Below are positions 1-10,009 of a stretch of DNA of 47,071 nucleotides, piece after piece. Origin of the DNA: a virus; the IMG/VR virus record IMGVR_UViG_3300046727_000129, positions 1 to 47,071 of that record, one strand, 5' to 3'. A program made the position numbers and the translations under genes. The stretch's first letter is position 1, and each line of letters opens with the position of its first letter. A model generated the notes under the pieces. That model made no database searches. It was not told the origin of the DNA and saw nothing but the letters and a program-made list of their open reading frames with translations.

Positions 1-945
1 CGGCGTGCCGAATGTGCAAGTATTATTTCCCGTCACCGGATTTACGATGTTCGTTGCCGATCCCAGTATCGCGGCCGGGTTGCCGGTAGTAATGTCGGAA
101 GAGAAAATTGTGCACTTTAGGTTGCCCGTAAACCCGGTGTTCACGTTAATGATGATAGTTCCGACTGTACCACTAAAGGCGGCAGCAAACGGTGTGTATC
201 TGGCGTTTGCCGTCACGTCGCTGCCGGTTCCGAATGGCGCAAGAGTGTTCGTGGCTGGATTTGGCGCCACCGAGAACTGCGTCTGCGTGGTCGTGCTCGG
301 CATCCGCGCGTAGCACCGGATGTCGCCCACCCACGGCACGCTCGATGCATCACTGCGCCAGAGAACGTCATCGAAGCGCACGTTGTTAACACTGGCCTGC
401 ATGCCAACTGACAGCTTGTTCGCTTGGGTATTTGTGCCGGGGCGCGTGTTGAGGCCACCCTGTGCGTGGTCGTTGCTGGTGCTGCCGTTCTTGCGCACTG
501 CCCAGCTACCAGTCGAACCATTTATAACGATCTCGAACTCAAAGGCAAACCATGTGTTCTGCGCTGTCACCGCGCCGGTGTAGGTATCGAGAACCGTTCC
601 TGATGGCGTGGCAGAGGTCAGCAGGATAGCGCCATCCGATCGAAACACGATGCAGCATTGATTGGTCGCACCGTCTGACAGTTGGAAATACAGCCCGAGT
701 GTCGTACCGCTCAGCGCCGCCACCTGGAAATATGCCACAACGATATGATGCACCGGATCGGTGGTTGCAGTACTGCTTTTCACTAAGCCATTCGGCGCAA
801 CGCTTCCTATGGAAACCGCCTGACTACCAGCAAAGCGACCGGCCACCAAAGTGTAACCAGCTGTCGTCCCGCTGTCCCAATAGCCCGCAATCGCATCGGT
901 CTGCGCCGCGTAGAGATCGAAAGAATCACCGAAGCTCCACGCCAT
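1..945 (-). CDS. Tail-fibre or adhesin-like structural protein, 3' end cut by window edge
   Basis: An open frame of 315 codons runs from an ATG at 945-943 to the window edge without a stop. Its ATG shares one base with the TGA of the fibre gene upstream (TGATG), so the two are probably co-translated. The protein starts [15 protein letters not shown] and is rich in Ser, Thr, Gly and beta-type residues. It has a stretch reading AYFQVAALSGTTLGLYFQLS and then a concanavalin-like jelly-roll pattern. Composition and position fit a receptor-contact tail protein; the family is not recognised. Translated by hand from the minus strand. Confidence 0.75.
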   Translation of the reverse strand, partial: MAWSFGDSFDLYAAQTDAIAGYWDSGTTAGYTLVAGRFAGSQAVSIGSVAPNGLVKSSTATTDPVHHIVVAYFQVAALSGTTLGLYFQLSDGATNQCCIVFRSDGAILLTSATPSGTVLDTYTGAVTAQNTWFAFEFEIVINGSTGSWAVRKNGSTSNDHAQGGLNTRPGTNTQANKLSVGMQASVNNVRFDDVLWRSDASSVPWVGDIRCYARMPSTTTQTQFSVAPNPATNTLAPFGTGSDVTANARYTPFAAAFSGTVGTIIINVNTGFTGNLKCTIFSSDITTGNPAAILGSATNIVNPVTGNNTCTFGTP

Positions 946-3900
946 CAGACCCTCGACGTCAGGATGGTGAACGACACGTCGCTCAGCGCCACATCCGGCG
1001 TGCCCGGCGCCACGATCTGCAGCACGTCGCCGATCGCCAGCGTGCCGCCGCTGCCAGCCAGCGTCGCGCTGGTGTGCGACGCGGTGGTCACCGTGATCGT
1101 GCCGATCGGGGTGATCGTGGTGCCGCCGCTGATCTGGTTGAGGATGAACGCCGCGTTCGCCTTGGTCTGCGTGCCGTCATAGATCTTGGTGCCTGCCAGC
1201 GACGCGGGCACCGTCAGCGACATCACCATAGGCACGTTGATCGCAGCGCTGGCCGCCGGTTGTCCCGCGAACGGGAACGCGATCGGCACGCTCTGCACCT
1301 CGGCAGGCAGCTGGGTGTAGGTCATCACGCCAGCGATCGCCGAAGCCGTCGGGGTGGATGTCAGAGTGCCGCTGGTGATCGTCAGCCCCGACAGCGCGGA
1401 CACCGTGCCGCCGTTCCACTGCACCGCAAGCGTGCCACTCGTGGTTATGGGACCGCCGGTAATGCCGGTGCCGCTGGTCGCCACCGAGGTGACCGAACCG
1501 CCAGATCCGGTCGCGGTCAGCGTGCCGCCGGTCGACAGCGTCAGACCGCTGCCGATCGCGATATCGCTCGGGACCGCCGCTGCGGTGCCGGGGTTGCCCA
1601 TGATCGTGCTGGCGGTGCGGGTGGCCAGGGCGACGGTGCCAGCGGTCGTGATGGTGCCGCCCGACAGGCCGGTGCCTGCGGTGATGGAGGTCACCGAACC
1701 ACCGCCAGCGGTCGACGCCAGGGTGCCACTGGTGAGCAACAGGCCCGACCCCACCGTCGTGACCGTGCCGCCGTTCCACTGCACGGCGAGGGTGCCAGCC
1801 GTGGTGATCGGACCACCCGTGATGCCCGGCCCGCTGGTCGCCACCGTGGTCACGCTGCCGCCGCTGCTGGTCGACGCCAGGGTGCCGCTGGTCAGAGATA
1901 GACCGGATCCAATGGCGGTGACCGAGCCGCCGTTCCAGGCCACGGCGAGCGTGCCGCTGGTGGTGATCGGGCCGCCCGTGATGCCGGTGCCGGTGGTGGC
2001 CACCGTGGTCACGCTGCCGACAGAGGTCGCCGTGAGCGTGCCGCTACTGAACGACAGGCCGGTGCCAATCGGCACTGCCGTTGGTGCCGCCGTCCCTGCC
2101 GTGCTGTTGGCGAGGATCGTCTTGCCAGCCTGTGTCGCCAGGGTGGGGTTGGGATAGTTGCCGCCGAGCGAGCCGCCCGCCTTGCCGGATGGTGGACCAC
2201 CGCTGGCCGATAGCGTGCCCGCCGTCAACACCATGCTGCCGCCGTCGATGGCGAACACCGTGCCCGCATTCCACTGAACGGAAAGAGTTCCGGCTCCAGT
2301 GATTGGGCCGCCGGTAATGCCGGGGCTCGTGGTCGAAACCTTGGTGACGGTGCCGGTGCCCGCCAGCGGCACGCCAAGCACGGTGGGTGTCGAGGAAAAG
2401 TCGGTGACGCCGGTATCCGAGATCGACAGCGCGGTGATGCTGCCGGTGATGTATTGCCACGCTGCCTTGCTGCTGTTGTAGCGCGTGGTGCGGACGTTCT
2501 GGTGCGCGTCCGTTAGGTCGCCGCTCCAGTCGATCGGCTGGTTGGCCGCGAGCCGGATCGCCGCGTCCTTGACCCCGGCATCAGCGAGCGTGGCACCGGA
2601 GAACTCAAGGATCGCGTCGTAGAACGGCCCGACAGCATAGAGCGCGGTGCCGAACGATGCTGTACTGCCGCCGACAACCGAGATCGCGCGGCTCATCTGC
2701 ATCGCCACGGTAGTGCCGAACGCCCATGTCACGCCGCCGTCGCCGACGGTGCCAGCCGAAGTCGGCCATGTCGGCTCAGTGGTGCCGGATGTACCTGGAG
2801 CGGTGCAGACGTAGGTGAAGCCGTTCCCCACCGTTGGCTGCATCGCCGTGCCAACGGTGTAGGCGTGCGACGGCTGCCACGGGTGCAGGATGGTGCCGTT
2901 GCTGGTCTGCCATGTGACGCCGCTATCCACCACCGTGCCGCCGCCATCGGTCGGCCATGTCGGCTCGGTGGATCCCGATGTGCCTGGGGCGATACAGACA
3001 TAGGTGAGGTTGTTAGCTACCGTCGGTACGATGATGACACCCAGCGCGTAGCTGTGCGTTGGTTGCCAGTTGTTCTGCATCTGCGTCGGTCCAGGGTTCA
3101 GCACGAGGAACGTGCGGGCGCCGCCGCCGGGGGCGTAACCCGTCGATGCGGCCTCTGGCCCGTTGGCTTGGAACTGCAGATTGAGCCCGTAGTCGAGTTG
3201 ACCGCTGACCGGCGGCAGCCCGCTGTAGTCGGTGACGTTTCCTATCGCGAGTTGGGTCGCAGTGGCAGCCGCATCGCTACGCGATGACGTGATGGTTGCC
3301 GCGCTGGTTATACCTTTCGCGCCATACGCCATGTTGGCACTGGCACGAAACGCACTCGCCAGCCCGCCATATCCAGGGTTGCGGTTGTTGACGCTCGTTT
3401 CAAGCGTAGCGAAGCCATTGGCCGAGCTTAGTAGTTGCTTGCGAAACGACACCCGGCCGTAGTTGCTCACGGTGACATCGCCGTCGCCCAGCACAGAAAC
3501 CGGCGTCGTGCCCGTGCTGAAGGTATCGCCGTCCAGCTTCCAGAGCACCGGATTGGCACCACCGGTCAGCGTGGCGCCAGTGACGTTGACGCCGCCGCGC
3601 GGCACCCAGATCGATGCCCCGCCAGGGCCCGCTGACGCTGCTGTGTAGGCCGCCATGAACGCCGCCGCGTCGTTGGTGGTGCCATCCAGCTTGGCACCGT
3701 AGTCGCGGACATTGATCTGATCGTTGGCGCGATCAGCGATGGTCCGCAGCGTCGTCGTGGTGGTTGCGGCGTAGGGCGCGATGGCTGGGTTCGGGTACGT
3801 TCCGCTCAGGCCGCCGCCAGCCGGGCCGATCGGCAGCGCCGACGTCACCACCGTGCCGCTCGACGCGGACGTCAGGCGCCCCTTGGTGTCCACCGTGAAG

Positions 3901-4904
3901 CTGGCGTTGGTGTAGTTACCAGCGGTGACCGTCGTCGCCTTCAGCGTCGGGTTGGGATACGTGCCGGTGAGATCACCGCCCGCCGCACCGGTCGGTGTCG
4001 TGCTGCCGTTGGCGGCGGCGGTAACGCGCCCGTTGCTGTCGACCGTGACGTTGGCGTTGGTGTAGGCGCCCGCTATGACCGCTGTGGTGACCAGGGTTGG
4101 GTTGGGGTAGTTCCCCGTCAGATCGCCCCCGGCAGGCCCCGCAGGCGTCCCAGGCGGCGCTGTGAGGCCGCTCACGGCATCGGTGATGCGGCCGTCGTCG
4201 CCGATCGTCACCGTGGCGATGGTATAGGTGCCAGGGCGCACGCCGCTGTTGGCGATCGCCGGGTTCGGATACGACCCCGTCAGCGAGCCGCCCGCCGCCC
4301 CGGTGGGTGCCCCCGGCGGGATCGCTACCTGCGCATCGACATACTGCTTGGTGGCGACATCGAACGCGTTGACCGGATCTGCCGCGACTGTCGCGGTGCC
4401 GCTGCCGGTGACGCGGAAGCCGTTCGGCAGCACCAGCTGGCCGGTGGCGTGCTCGATCTCGGCCGCATAGCCGACGGTGTCCTGATTGCCGGTGATATCA
4501 AAGCGGCTGATGGTGAAGTTGCCAGCCACCGACGTATCCGGCATCGAGATCTGCCAGAACTTCAAACCGTCCTGAGACCCCGCGAGGGTGTTGGCGAAAC
4601 CAGCCGTGCTTTCGAGGTTGAGCGTGGCGTCGGTGTTGGGCGAGCTGATACCGAGCGGCCCCGGCAGGATCGTGCCGCCGCTCAGCGGCAGCACCTGCAC
4701 CCAGCTCGCGTTGACACGGCCCCAGACGTTGCCGTCCTGCGGTGCCTCGCCGATGCTGCCTACCAGCGCCTGGATGTCCTGCAGCGACATCTGCCGCGTG
4801 TGCGGTATCTGGCCCTGCTGCCACATCGCCAGCGTGTCATCGAGCTGCGGATCAACCGCACCCGGCAGATCGCCGATGGTTTCGGTGAGGAGTGTCGTGC
4901 TCAT
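945..4904 (-). CDS. Large tail-fibre/tailspike protein with tandem repeats
   Basis: A 1319-residue virion protein. It contains many GGDLTGxYPNPTL segments typical of phage fibre shafts. In the middle is a pectate-lyase-type beta-helix entry ([19 protein letters not shown]). Two near-identical segments of the type WQPxHxYxxGxxxxPTV...TYVCxAPGTSG...TEPTWP follow. The C-terminal part holds about five copies of a roughly 50-residue repeat with the core [19 protein letters not shown]. Start ATG overlaps the upstream stop as ATGA. Likely trimeric fibre that binds, and perhaps degrades, host surface polysaccharide. The enzymatic role is inferred only from the beta-helix entry motif. Confidence 0.88.
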   Translation of the reverse strand: MSTTLLTETIGDLPGAVDPQLDDTLAMWQQGQIPHTRQMSLQDIQALVGSIGEAPQDGNVWGRVNASWVQVLPLSGGTILPGPLGISSPNTDATLNLESTAGFANTLAGSQDGLKFWQISMPDTSVAGNFTISRFDITGNQDTVGYAAEIEHATGQLVLPNGFRVTGSGTATVAADPVNAFDVATKQYVDAQVAIPPGAPTGAAGGSLTGSYPNPAIANSGVRPGTYTIATVTIGDDGRITDAVSGLTAPPGTPAGPAGGDLTGNYPNPTLVTTAVIAGAYTNANVTVDSNGRVTAAANGSTTPTGAAGGDLTGTYPNPTLKATTVTAGNYTNASFTVDTKGRLTSASSGTVVTSALPIGPAGGGLSGTYPNPAIAPYAATTTTTLRTIADRANDQINVRDYGAKLDGTTNDAAAFMAAYTAASAGPGGASIWVPRGGVNVTGATLTGGANPVLWKLDGDTFSTGTTPVSVLGDGDVTVSNYGRVSFRKQLLSSANGFATLETSVNNRNPGYGGLASAFRASANMAYGAKGITSAATITSSRSDAAATATQLAIGNVTDYSGLPPVSGQLDYGLNLQFQANGPEAASTGYAPGGGARTFLVLNPGPTQMQNNWQPTHSYALGVIIVPTVANNLTYVCIAPGTSGSTEPTWPTDGGGTVVDSGVTWQTSNGTILHPWQPSHAYTVGTAMQPTVGNGFTYVCTAPGTSGTTEPTWPTSAGTVGDGGVTWAFGTTVAMQMSRAISVVGGSTASFGTALYAVGPFYDAILEFSGATLADAGVKDAAIRLAANQPIDWSGDLTDAHQNVRTTRYNSSKAAWQYITGSITALSISDTGVTDFSSTPTVLGVPLAGTGTVTKVSTTSPGITGGPITGAGTLSVQWNAGTVFAIDGGSMVLTAGTLSASGGPPSGKAGGSLGGNYPNPTLATQAGKTILANSTAGTAAPTAVPIGTGLSFSSGTLTATSVGSVTTVATTGTGITGGPITTSGTLAVAWNGGSVTAIGSGLSLTSGTLASTSSGGSVTTVATSGPGITGGPITTAGTLAVQWNGGTVTTVGSGLLLTSGTLASTAGGGSVTSITAGTGLSGGTITTAGTVALATRTASTIMGNPGTAAAVPSDIAIGSGLTLSTGGTLTATGSGGSVTSVATSGTGITGGPITTSGTLAVQWNGGTVSALSGLTITSGTLTSTPTASAIAGVMTYTQLPAEVQSVPIAFPFAGQPAASAAINVPMVMSLTVPASLAGTKIYDGTQTKANAAFILNQISGGTTITPIGTITVTTASHTSATLAGSGGTLAIGDVLQIVAPGTPDVALSDVSFTILTSRV
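1380..2360 (-). repeat. Tandem coding repeats in the tail fibre
   Basis: About five imperfect copies of a roughly 150-bp coding repeat, each carrying the ITGGPIT...GTLAV...WNGG block. They can be followed on the plus strand through recurring gtgatcgggccgcc-like segments. Such repeats usually expand or contract by recombination and change fibre length. Confidence 0.7.
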
Positions 4905-5482
4905 GATGTGCTGAACATGTTGTTGTTGTCGTCGGTGATGGGGATGTTCCCATTGTCGTCGACCAGGAACGTGGCGCCCGACGGACCCAGCGCCAGCACC
5001 GTGTTCTCGATCGGGCCGCCGTAATTGCCGAACATGCCGATGTCGTTGTAGGGGCCGCCCACCGTCGCGGGCAGCACATACGAGAGCAGCATCTGGTTGC
5101 CGACGATCCTGACCACGACCGGGAAATAGTTCTCGCCGCTGTCGAGCATCACCCCGATGCGATCGCCGGGACTGAATCCCTCAGCACTATCCACGGTGAT
5201 GAGGTTGCTGCCACGCGGCGACTGCGCGGTGATGAACGTCGCGGTGATAGTAAACCGGTTCTGCTGGCGTGGCCGCGCCTCACCGCCGGGGATCGACTGG
5301 TCATCGACCACGCCGCGCACGAAGTCCTGCGGCTGCTGCGGCTCCCAGCGCTTCTTGTCGACCAGCAACCCGCCGGTCTGGCCGCCGGGGATCCGGCGCG
5401 CCTGTGAGTGCTTCAGCCGGAACCCGGTCAGGTCATCGATGACGTTCCAGTCGCCGGGCTTGTAGTAGGTTCCATACGGCAT
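4901..5482 (-). CDS. Tail-associated structural protein (unknown family)
   Basis: 193 residues starting [21 protein letters not shown], with a Gly/Pro and beta-rich body and a C-terminus NNNMFSTS. Its stop overlaps the start of the large fibre gene by ATGA, placing it in the same translation unit. The [18 protein letters not shown] section resembles small phage baseplate or connector proteins often found beside fibres, but I cannot name the family. Confidence 0.75.
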   Translation of the reverse strand: MPYGTYYKPGDWNVIDDLTGFRLKHSQARRIPGGQTGGLLVDKKRWEPQQPQDFVRGVVDDQSIPGGEARPRQQNRFTITATFITAQSPRGSNLITVDSAEGFSPGDRIGVMLDSGENYFPVVVRIVGNQMLLSYVLPATVGGPYNDIGMFGNYGGPIENTVLALGPSGATFLVDDNGNIPITDDNNNMFSTS

Positions 5483-5488
5483 GCTGCC

Positions 5489-5929
5489 TCACGACTGCGG
5501 AATGTTCTTGGTGCATTTCAGGATCACCGTGTAGCCGCTGTTGGCCACCTGCGCTGCCGTGGTGAAATCGATCGAGCCCGTGATCCCGGTAACGCCTGTG
5601 GGCGGCGTGAGACCGCCAAACCCGCCGCGCCCCAGGTCCAGGAACTGCCAGTTGTCAGCCTGCGACAGGACCATCATGTCGACATTGGAGGTGGCATGCC
5701 ACTGGACACGCAGCGCCATGCCGGTGACCGAGAACCACACCGCGACCACCGCAAGATGGATGCCGGGGTAGATCGTGTTGCCCTGAAACACCACGCCGTA
5801 GGGGCCGCTCGACGTGGCGTTGAGCTTGGTGACGCCAGACTCACCGGTCGCATCGGACAGGCTGGTGAACTTGGTCACGATGAAGCGTGGACCGTTCTCC
5901 AGGATCTGGGTCGATACTACGTCAACCAT
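5489..5929 (-). CDS. Hypothetical virion protein
   Basis: 146 residues, mostly short beta strands (GPYGVVFQGNTIYPGIHLAVVAV), no membrane segment. A GAGGAG ribosome site lies just before the ATG at 5929. It sits between two structural genes in the same direction, so a tail or head-tail protein is likely. Family not recognised. Confidence 0.7.
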   Translation of the reverse strand: MVDVVSTQILENGPRFIVTKFTSLSDATGESGVTKLNATSSGPYGVVFQGNTIYPGIHLAVVAVWFSVTGMALRVQWHATSNVDMMVLSQADNWQFLDLGRGGFGGLTPPTGVTGITGSIDFTTAAQVANSGYTVILKCTKNIPQS

Positions 5930-5958
5930 GGCTTTTCTCCTCGTTCAGCCACGGCCCA

Positions 5959-6900
5959 TCAAACCTGGGTCACCCCGAACAGGCCCTGATTGAGCCCATA
6001 TGTCGCACTGACCATCTGCGGCAGCCAGGGGCGCATGAACATGGTCAAGCGCTTCGAACCGTCCGAGGCGCTGGCCGGGATCCAGGTGCCGCAGGTATCA
6101 CCGAGCAGATTGGTCGACGGAATAGTCGTAACACCAGCAACTAATGTGCCGGTGCCATACAGTATCAGGTTGTTCCAGAACCCGTAGATCTGGCTCAGCT
6201 GCGAGCAATAGAACGGCAACCCGAACGTGTCCGATGTGCCGATGGTGATCGCGCTGCCCGACAGTGTGCCGCTCGGCACCGCGCTGATCAGCGCCTTGAA
6301 CGCCTTGGTGCTGGTGACCGCCGCGCCGCTGCCCATGGTCACCCGCTGGGTCATCAGATAGCCATACTGATCCACCCCGGTGAGCAGCATGGTCGCGGCG
6401 CTGTCGTTGCCGACGCTGGTGATGGTGATGCAGCGCTCCAGCATGGTCGCCGCGTCGTAGGCGTAGGCTTGTTGCTTGCCGTAGCCAAATTTCTGATACA
6501 GCGGCACCGCATGGATGAAGCGCGCCGTCGTCGGTACTAACGTGCCGCCTGGGAACATCTGAGTCGGTGTGGTCGGCACCACCACCCCAGCGGCCGAGGA
6601 CGACACCAACGTGAAAGCCGTGCCCACCACGGGCACCGCCGACGGGGCGAGTGCCGCTGCGGCCAGGGTCGCTGGCACGCAGTCGTAGACCGGATACAGC
6701 CCAGGATCAGGCCAGCCAATTATCTGCGGTGCGGTGCTCGACGAGCCAGCGTTCCACAGCCAGCGGCTGTCCTGGATGCCGGTGCCGCCAGCATCGAAGG
6801 ACATCGACACGGTGGGCGGCTGACTGGCGCCTAGACGGTTTCCTGGCGGATTGCGTCCCATCACACGGTGGGCCGGGGCGTAGAGTGCTGTGCGTGCCAC
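5959..6900 (-). CDS. Hypothetical structural protein
   Basis: 313 residues from a GTG start with AGGA seven bases upstream. The N-terminus is basic and polar (MARTALYAPAHRVMGRNPPG). The body is Ala/Gly/Thr-rich with repeated LVSSSAAGVVVPTTP-like beta segments. The C-terminus (LTMFMRPWLPQMV) is hydrophobic. It lies among virion genes; the role is not otherwise evident. Confidence 0.7.
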   Translation of the reverse strand: MARTALYAPAHRVMGRNPPGNRLGASQPPTVSMSFDAGGTGIQDSRWLWNAGSSSTAPQIIGWPDPGLYPVYDCVPATLAAAALAPSAVPVVGTAFTLVSSSAAGVVVPTTPTQMFPGGTLVPTTARFIHAVPLYQKFGYGKQQAYAYDAATMLERCITITSVGNDSAATMLLTGVDQYGYLMTQRVTMGSGAAVTSTKAFKALISAVPSGTLSGSAITIGTSDTFGLPFYCSQLSQIYGFWNNLILYGTGTLVAGVTTIPSTNLLGDTCGTWIPASASDGSKRLTMFMRPWLPQMVSATYGLNQGLFGVTQV

Positions 6901-6950
6901 GATTTGATCCTTTCAGCGCACTGAGTGCGGGGCAGAAGGAAGCGTTGCTG

Positions 6951-7841
6951 TTATCTCACGCGTCTGGCGCAGATGTAGCCTTTCGCGGTTAGAAGCCCGC
7001 TGCCACCGAGGGTGGTCTGGCCCACGAGGTAGACGTCGAGCGGGGCGGCTTGGTTGGAGCGGCACTGGCCGGTCATCAGCATCTGGCGCTGGCCTGCGGT
7101 CAGCGAGTTGGTGGTGATCATGTTGAGGATGCCGACGCCCTCCATCAGATCGGTATCGCTGGGCAGCGCGTCGGGATGCACGCTGACGGATGCCGCGACC
7201 ATGTTCGGGCTGACGCCAGCGGCGGGGACGAAGTCGATCGCGCCCCAGATCTCCCAATCCCCTGGCGTGAGGCTGAGCTGGCAGATCATGGTTGGCACCG
7301 TCGTCGGCAGGGTGACGCCGACCGTGTTGCTGACCACCATGTACTCGCCGATCTCGCCGCCTGCCGCCTCACTGGCGTCGCCGATACCGAAGGTATTCAT
7401 CTTCAGATTGTTGGCAGCATCGACGTAGTGCTTGGTCGTAGCCAGCACATCGGACGAATCATCCGGCGCATCGACAGGGTCGCCGCTAAGATACAACGGT
7501 CCCAGCATGGGAACGCTGCCGTCGAGCGGCAGATACTCCGGGCCTGAGCCGTCGGCAGGCACCACCGCCGTCGCACTATCCATCGCCGCCTGCGCGTCGT
7601 CCTGCGACAATCCGAACTGCGCCACCAGCACCGACACGACACGGTCGTTCAGCTCGCCAGGATCGCGCCCCATCACCAGCTGCGTCTTGTAGCTCTCGCC
7701 CAGGTTGGAGCCTTTGGCGTCAATCAGCACACTGACCGTGGCGCCGATCAGCCCACTACCCATGCTGTAGACCAGGATCTCGGGCAGCGGCTCTGTCGCC
7801 TCCTCTTCGAGGATGTCGGGCTCTTCAGCGTCGTCAGACAT
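6951..7841 (-). CDS. Structural protein with fibre-type C-terminus
   Basis: The start is ATG at 7841, which shares a base with the TGA of the upstream gene and has GGAGG six bases before it; a GTG one codon earlier is less likely. 296 residues. An acidic N-terminus leads to PEILVYSMGSGLIGATVSVLID, which closely parallels the next protein upstream (7841-8155). The C-terminal half (residues about 170-296) looks like a beta-rich fibre-tip domain (GDWEIWGAIDF...LLTAKGYICARRVR). Confidence 0.75.
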   Translation of the reverse strand: MSDDAEEPDILEEEATEPLPEILVYSMGSGLIGATVSVLIDAKGSNLGESYKTQLVMGRDPGELNDRVVSVLVAQFGLSQDDAQAAMDSATAVVPADGSGPEYLPLDGSVPMLGPLYLSGDPVDAPDDSSDVLATTKHYVDAANNLKMNTFGIGDASEAAGGEIGEYMVVSNTVGVTLPTTVPTMICQLSLTPGDWEIWGAIDFVPAAGVSPNMVAASVSVHPDALPSDTDLMEGVGILNMITTNSLTAGQRQMLMTGQCRSNQAAPLDVYLVGQTTLGGSGLLTAKGYICARRVR

Positions 7842-8155
7842 CACGGGCCTCCTGTAACCGGCGCTAGCTGTGTCAGACCAGCCGGAACGAGAGCAACGGC
7901 AACGGCCTGCGCCAGACCGAACTCCTGGATCAACACCGCAACAAGGCGTCCCATCAATTCGTCCATCGTGCGTGCCAGCACCAGCCGTGTCTTGTTCTGT
8001 CCGCTGACGTTGGCCGCAGTAGGGTCGACCACCATGTTGATCGTGGCGCCCGCATACCCGGCGCCGATGGTGAACACCAGGATCTGCGGCGGCGCCACCC
8101 GCAGCTCCGTCGGCTCATCAGGCAGATGCACATCGATCTCGGGGACGTCCGACAT
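7841..8155 (-). CDS. Small paralogue of the N-terminal domain of its neighbour
   Basis: 104 residues from ATG at 8155, again sharing TGATG with the upstream stop. The segment PQILVFTIGAGYAGATINMVVD matches the N-terminal domain of the adjacent downstream protein, as does the later L.MGRLVAVLIQEFGL region. This suggests tandem duplication followed by capture of a fibre-type tail in one copy. Unknown function; structural by context. Confidence 0.72.
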   Translation of the reverse strand: MSDVPEIDVHLPDEPTELRVAPPQILVFTIGAGYAGATINMVVDPTAANVSGQNKTRLVLARTMDELMGRLVAVLIQEFGLAQAVAVALVPAGLTQLAPVTGGP

Positions 8156-8751
8156 CACGGCTCCAGCGGCTTGAACGGCCGGATGTCGATCGTCATGGCG
8201 ATGCGGTCATCCAGCGAGCGGTTCTCCACCGTGTGCTCGGCCTGATTGTCGAACCACCAGATCGTGCCCGGCTCCATGTAGACCCGCTCGTCGCCCGCCA
8301 CGAACACCACGCCAGGGTGCGCCTGCAGCGTCAGCTGGTAGCGCTCGTAGTAGACCGCAGGCACCGGCCGCTCGGGGAATTCCTGTTCAGTGAACGGATC
8401 GCGGTCACTGTGCGGCGGGATGGATGCCTCGGGCGGCAGGCGGGAGATGAACACCCGCCCGAGATGCACCCCCTGCACCCTGGCCATCAGACCGAACACG
8501 ATCGGCATGGCGAGCGGCAGCGCGCCCCAGGCGGGATAGTTCTTGCAGTAGATGCTGCTGACCACGACATCGCGCGGATCATCCCGCGCCGGGTCGAACC
8601 GATTGTAGCGCAGCAGGATGTCGTCGGTGTCCTTGTGCTGGCCATACTGCGAGCGGATCGGCACCGCGTTCCATAGCTCCGGTTGCGTACGCAACTGATG
8701 CAACAGAGGCTCGACGTCGATGCCAGCGGCGATCCGCTCGAAGTATCTCAC
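8155..8751 (-). CDS. 2-oxoglutarate/Fe(II) oxygenase of the aspartyl/asparaginyl hydroxylase type
   Basis: 198 residues from a GTG at 8751 that overlaps the upstream stop as GTGA. The open frame extends further upstream but only through the neighbouring gene. The iron-binding triad is visible: H114-S-D116 in PPHSD and H173 in AEHTVENRS. Arg183 (DDRIAMTIDIRP) is placed to bind 2-oxoglutarate. IWWFDNQAEHTVEN is characteristic of aspartyl/asparaginyl hydroxylase-like folds. The substrate is unknown; the position between major capsid and tail genes suggests a virion or host surface protein. Confidence 0.82.
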   Translation of the reverse strand: MRYFERIAAGIDVEPLLHQLRTQPELWNAVPIRSQYGQHKDTDDILLRYNRFDPARDDPRDVVVSSIYCKNYPAWGALPLAMPIVFGLMARVQGVHLGRVFISRLPPEASIPPHSDRDPFTEQEFPERPVPAVYYERYQLTLQAHPGVVFVAGDERVYMEPGTIWWFDNQAEHTVENRSLDDRIAMTIDIRPFKPLEP

Positions 8752-8936
8752 CGGACGCCCGGTCCCTGGATGGCAAATCCAAAAACTGCCCATCCCAAAA
8801 GAAATAGGAGCACGAACACCCAGACGCCGTTGAACCTCGGCCAATGGGGGTTGCTTGCATATGGCCCCCAGTAGCCGACCACGTAGAACACGATGGCTAG
8901 TATCATCAGCAACCAAAACAGGAAGCCAATAGTCAT
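8748..8936 (-). CDS. Small two-helix membrane protein
   Basis: 62 residues with two hydrophobic segments (residues about 3-23 and 38-56) separated by YWGPYASNPHWPRFNG. A strong site, CAGGAGG, precedes the ATG, and the stop overlaps the oxygenase start (GTGA). Function unknown. Holin-like or inner-membrane roles are possible, but nothing specific supports them. Confidence 0.75.
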   Translation of the reverse strand: MTIGFLFWLLMILAIVFYVVGYWGPYASNPHWPRFNGVWVFVLLFLLGWAVFGFAIQGPGVR

Positions 8937-8961
8937 ACGGACCTCCTGTTAGTTGTCTTAC

Positions 8962-9867
8962 TCACACACCCTGATTTGCGAAGATCGAACGCCAGTCAGC
9001 CCAGTATCCTGAGTAGCGTTCATAACACGCGGCCTTCGCGTTTTTCGTATCGAAATCATTGTCTTGATCGAACGAAATCGCATCCCGCTCATAGTACGTG
9101 AGGCCGTTCGGGATGTTGGTGCGGACGAAGTAAGCGGTGGCACTGGTGAAGTAGTGGTTCACCTTGATGCCCTTGGGAAAGGTGCCGACAGCGCGCAGCA
9201 CGTTGATCGCGTTGTTGGCGGTGTCGTTCTGCAGCACAGAGTTGTAGATACGGTTGGCTTCGAACCACAGCTGTGGTGGCACGTGTAGTGACATCGGCAG
9301 CGCCGAGATCCGCATGCCACGGTTGTTCTGGCACTGCATGACCTGGATCACGAGATCCTCGATCGCGACCTCCGAGATGTCCGCAGAGACACCAAGGTTC
9401 GACTGATTGCCCGACAGCGTCGGGTGGCTGGCTGAAACCAGCGGCTGGCCGTCGGCACCGAGCGCTGACGACGAGAACGCCAGATTGTAGGTGCCAGCGA
9501 GCACGTTCTCTTTGGTCTGCCGCATCGAGAAAGAGAGCTGCGCGGCGCGGCGTTTGCTGACCACCTCGTAGAGATCGTCGCGCAGCTCTTCGTAGGTCAC
9601 GATGTAGCCGAGTGCGTAGGCTACGTGAGTGAAGCGCGAGACCGGTCCCTGCACTTCGATGTCGTAGAAGATCTGGGTACCCTGCGGCTTGACCGGCGCG
9701 AGACCGAAGCCGGTGATCTCCACCTCCTCTTCGTACGCCTTGTCCGATGTCTGCTTGTCGAACAGATCCAGATACTCGACTGGGTGTTCGTTATAGCTTC
9801 GTCCCCAAAAAGCCTTAATACCCGGCCATAACGCTTTTGGATGCGACCCCGTAGTTATCACGGCCAT
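8962..9867 (-). CDS. Major capsid protein
   Basis: 301 residues from ATG at 9867 with AAAGGAG just upstream. The sequence has typical capsid features: an early WGRSYNEHPVEYLDLFD, EEVEITGFGLAPVKPQG, a central YIVTYEELRDDLYEVV helix, Ala/Ser-rich loops, and a C-terminus ending RYSGYWADWRSIFANQGV. It follows the scaffold and decoration genes, as in many phage head modules. Recognition is by pattern and position rather than by a single motif. Confidence 0.85.
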   Translation of the reverse strand: MAVITTGSHPKALWPGIKAFWGRSYNEHPVEYLDLFDKQTSDKAYEEEVEITGFGLAPVKPQGTQIFYDIEVQGPVSRFTHVAYALGYIVTYEELRDDLYEVVSKRRAAQLSFSMRQTKENVLAGTYNLAFSSSALGADGQPLVSASHPTLSGNQSNLGVSADISEVAIEDLVIQVMQCQNNRGMRISALPMSLHVPPQLWFEANRIYNSVLQNDTANNAINVLRAVGTFPKGIKVNHYFTSATAYFVRTNIPNGLTYYERDAISFDQDNDFDTKNAKAACYERYSGYWADWRSIFANQGV

Positions 9868-10009
9868 GTAACTAACTCCTTTGGCTAGAGAGGCAGCCGC
9901 ATCCAAGCGTTGCCCAGGTGGATTGGTTGATGTATGAGATGAGCGGGCTGACGAAGCGTTGGAAGCGCTGCGCCAGCCCTAACCAGATCGAGCGAAGGGA
10001 TCGCCCGCC

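Noticed and set aside
8748-8916. Longer N-terminus of the oxygenase
   Set aside because: The extension only mirrors the small membrane gene in another frame; the GTG at 8751 with GTGA overlap is the natural start.
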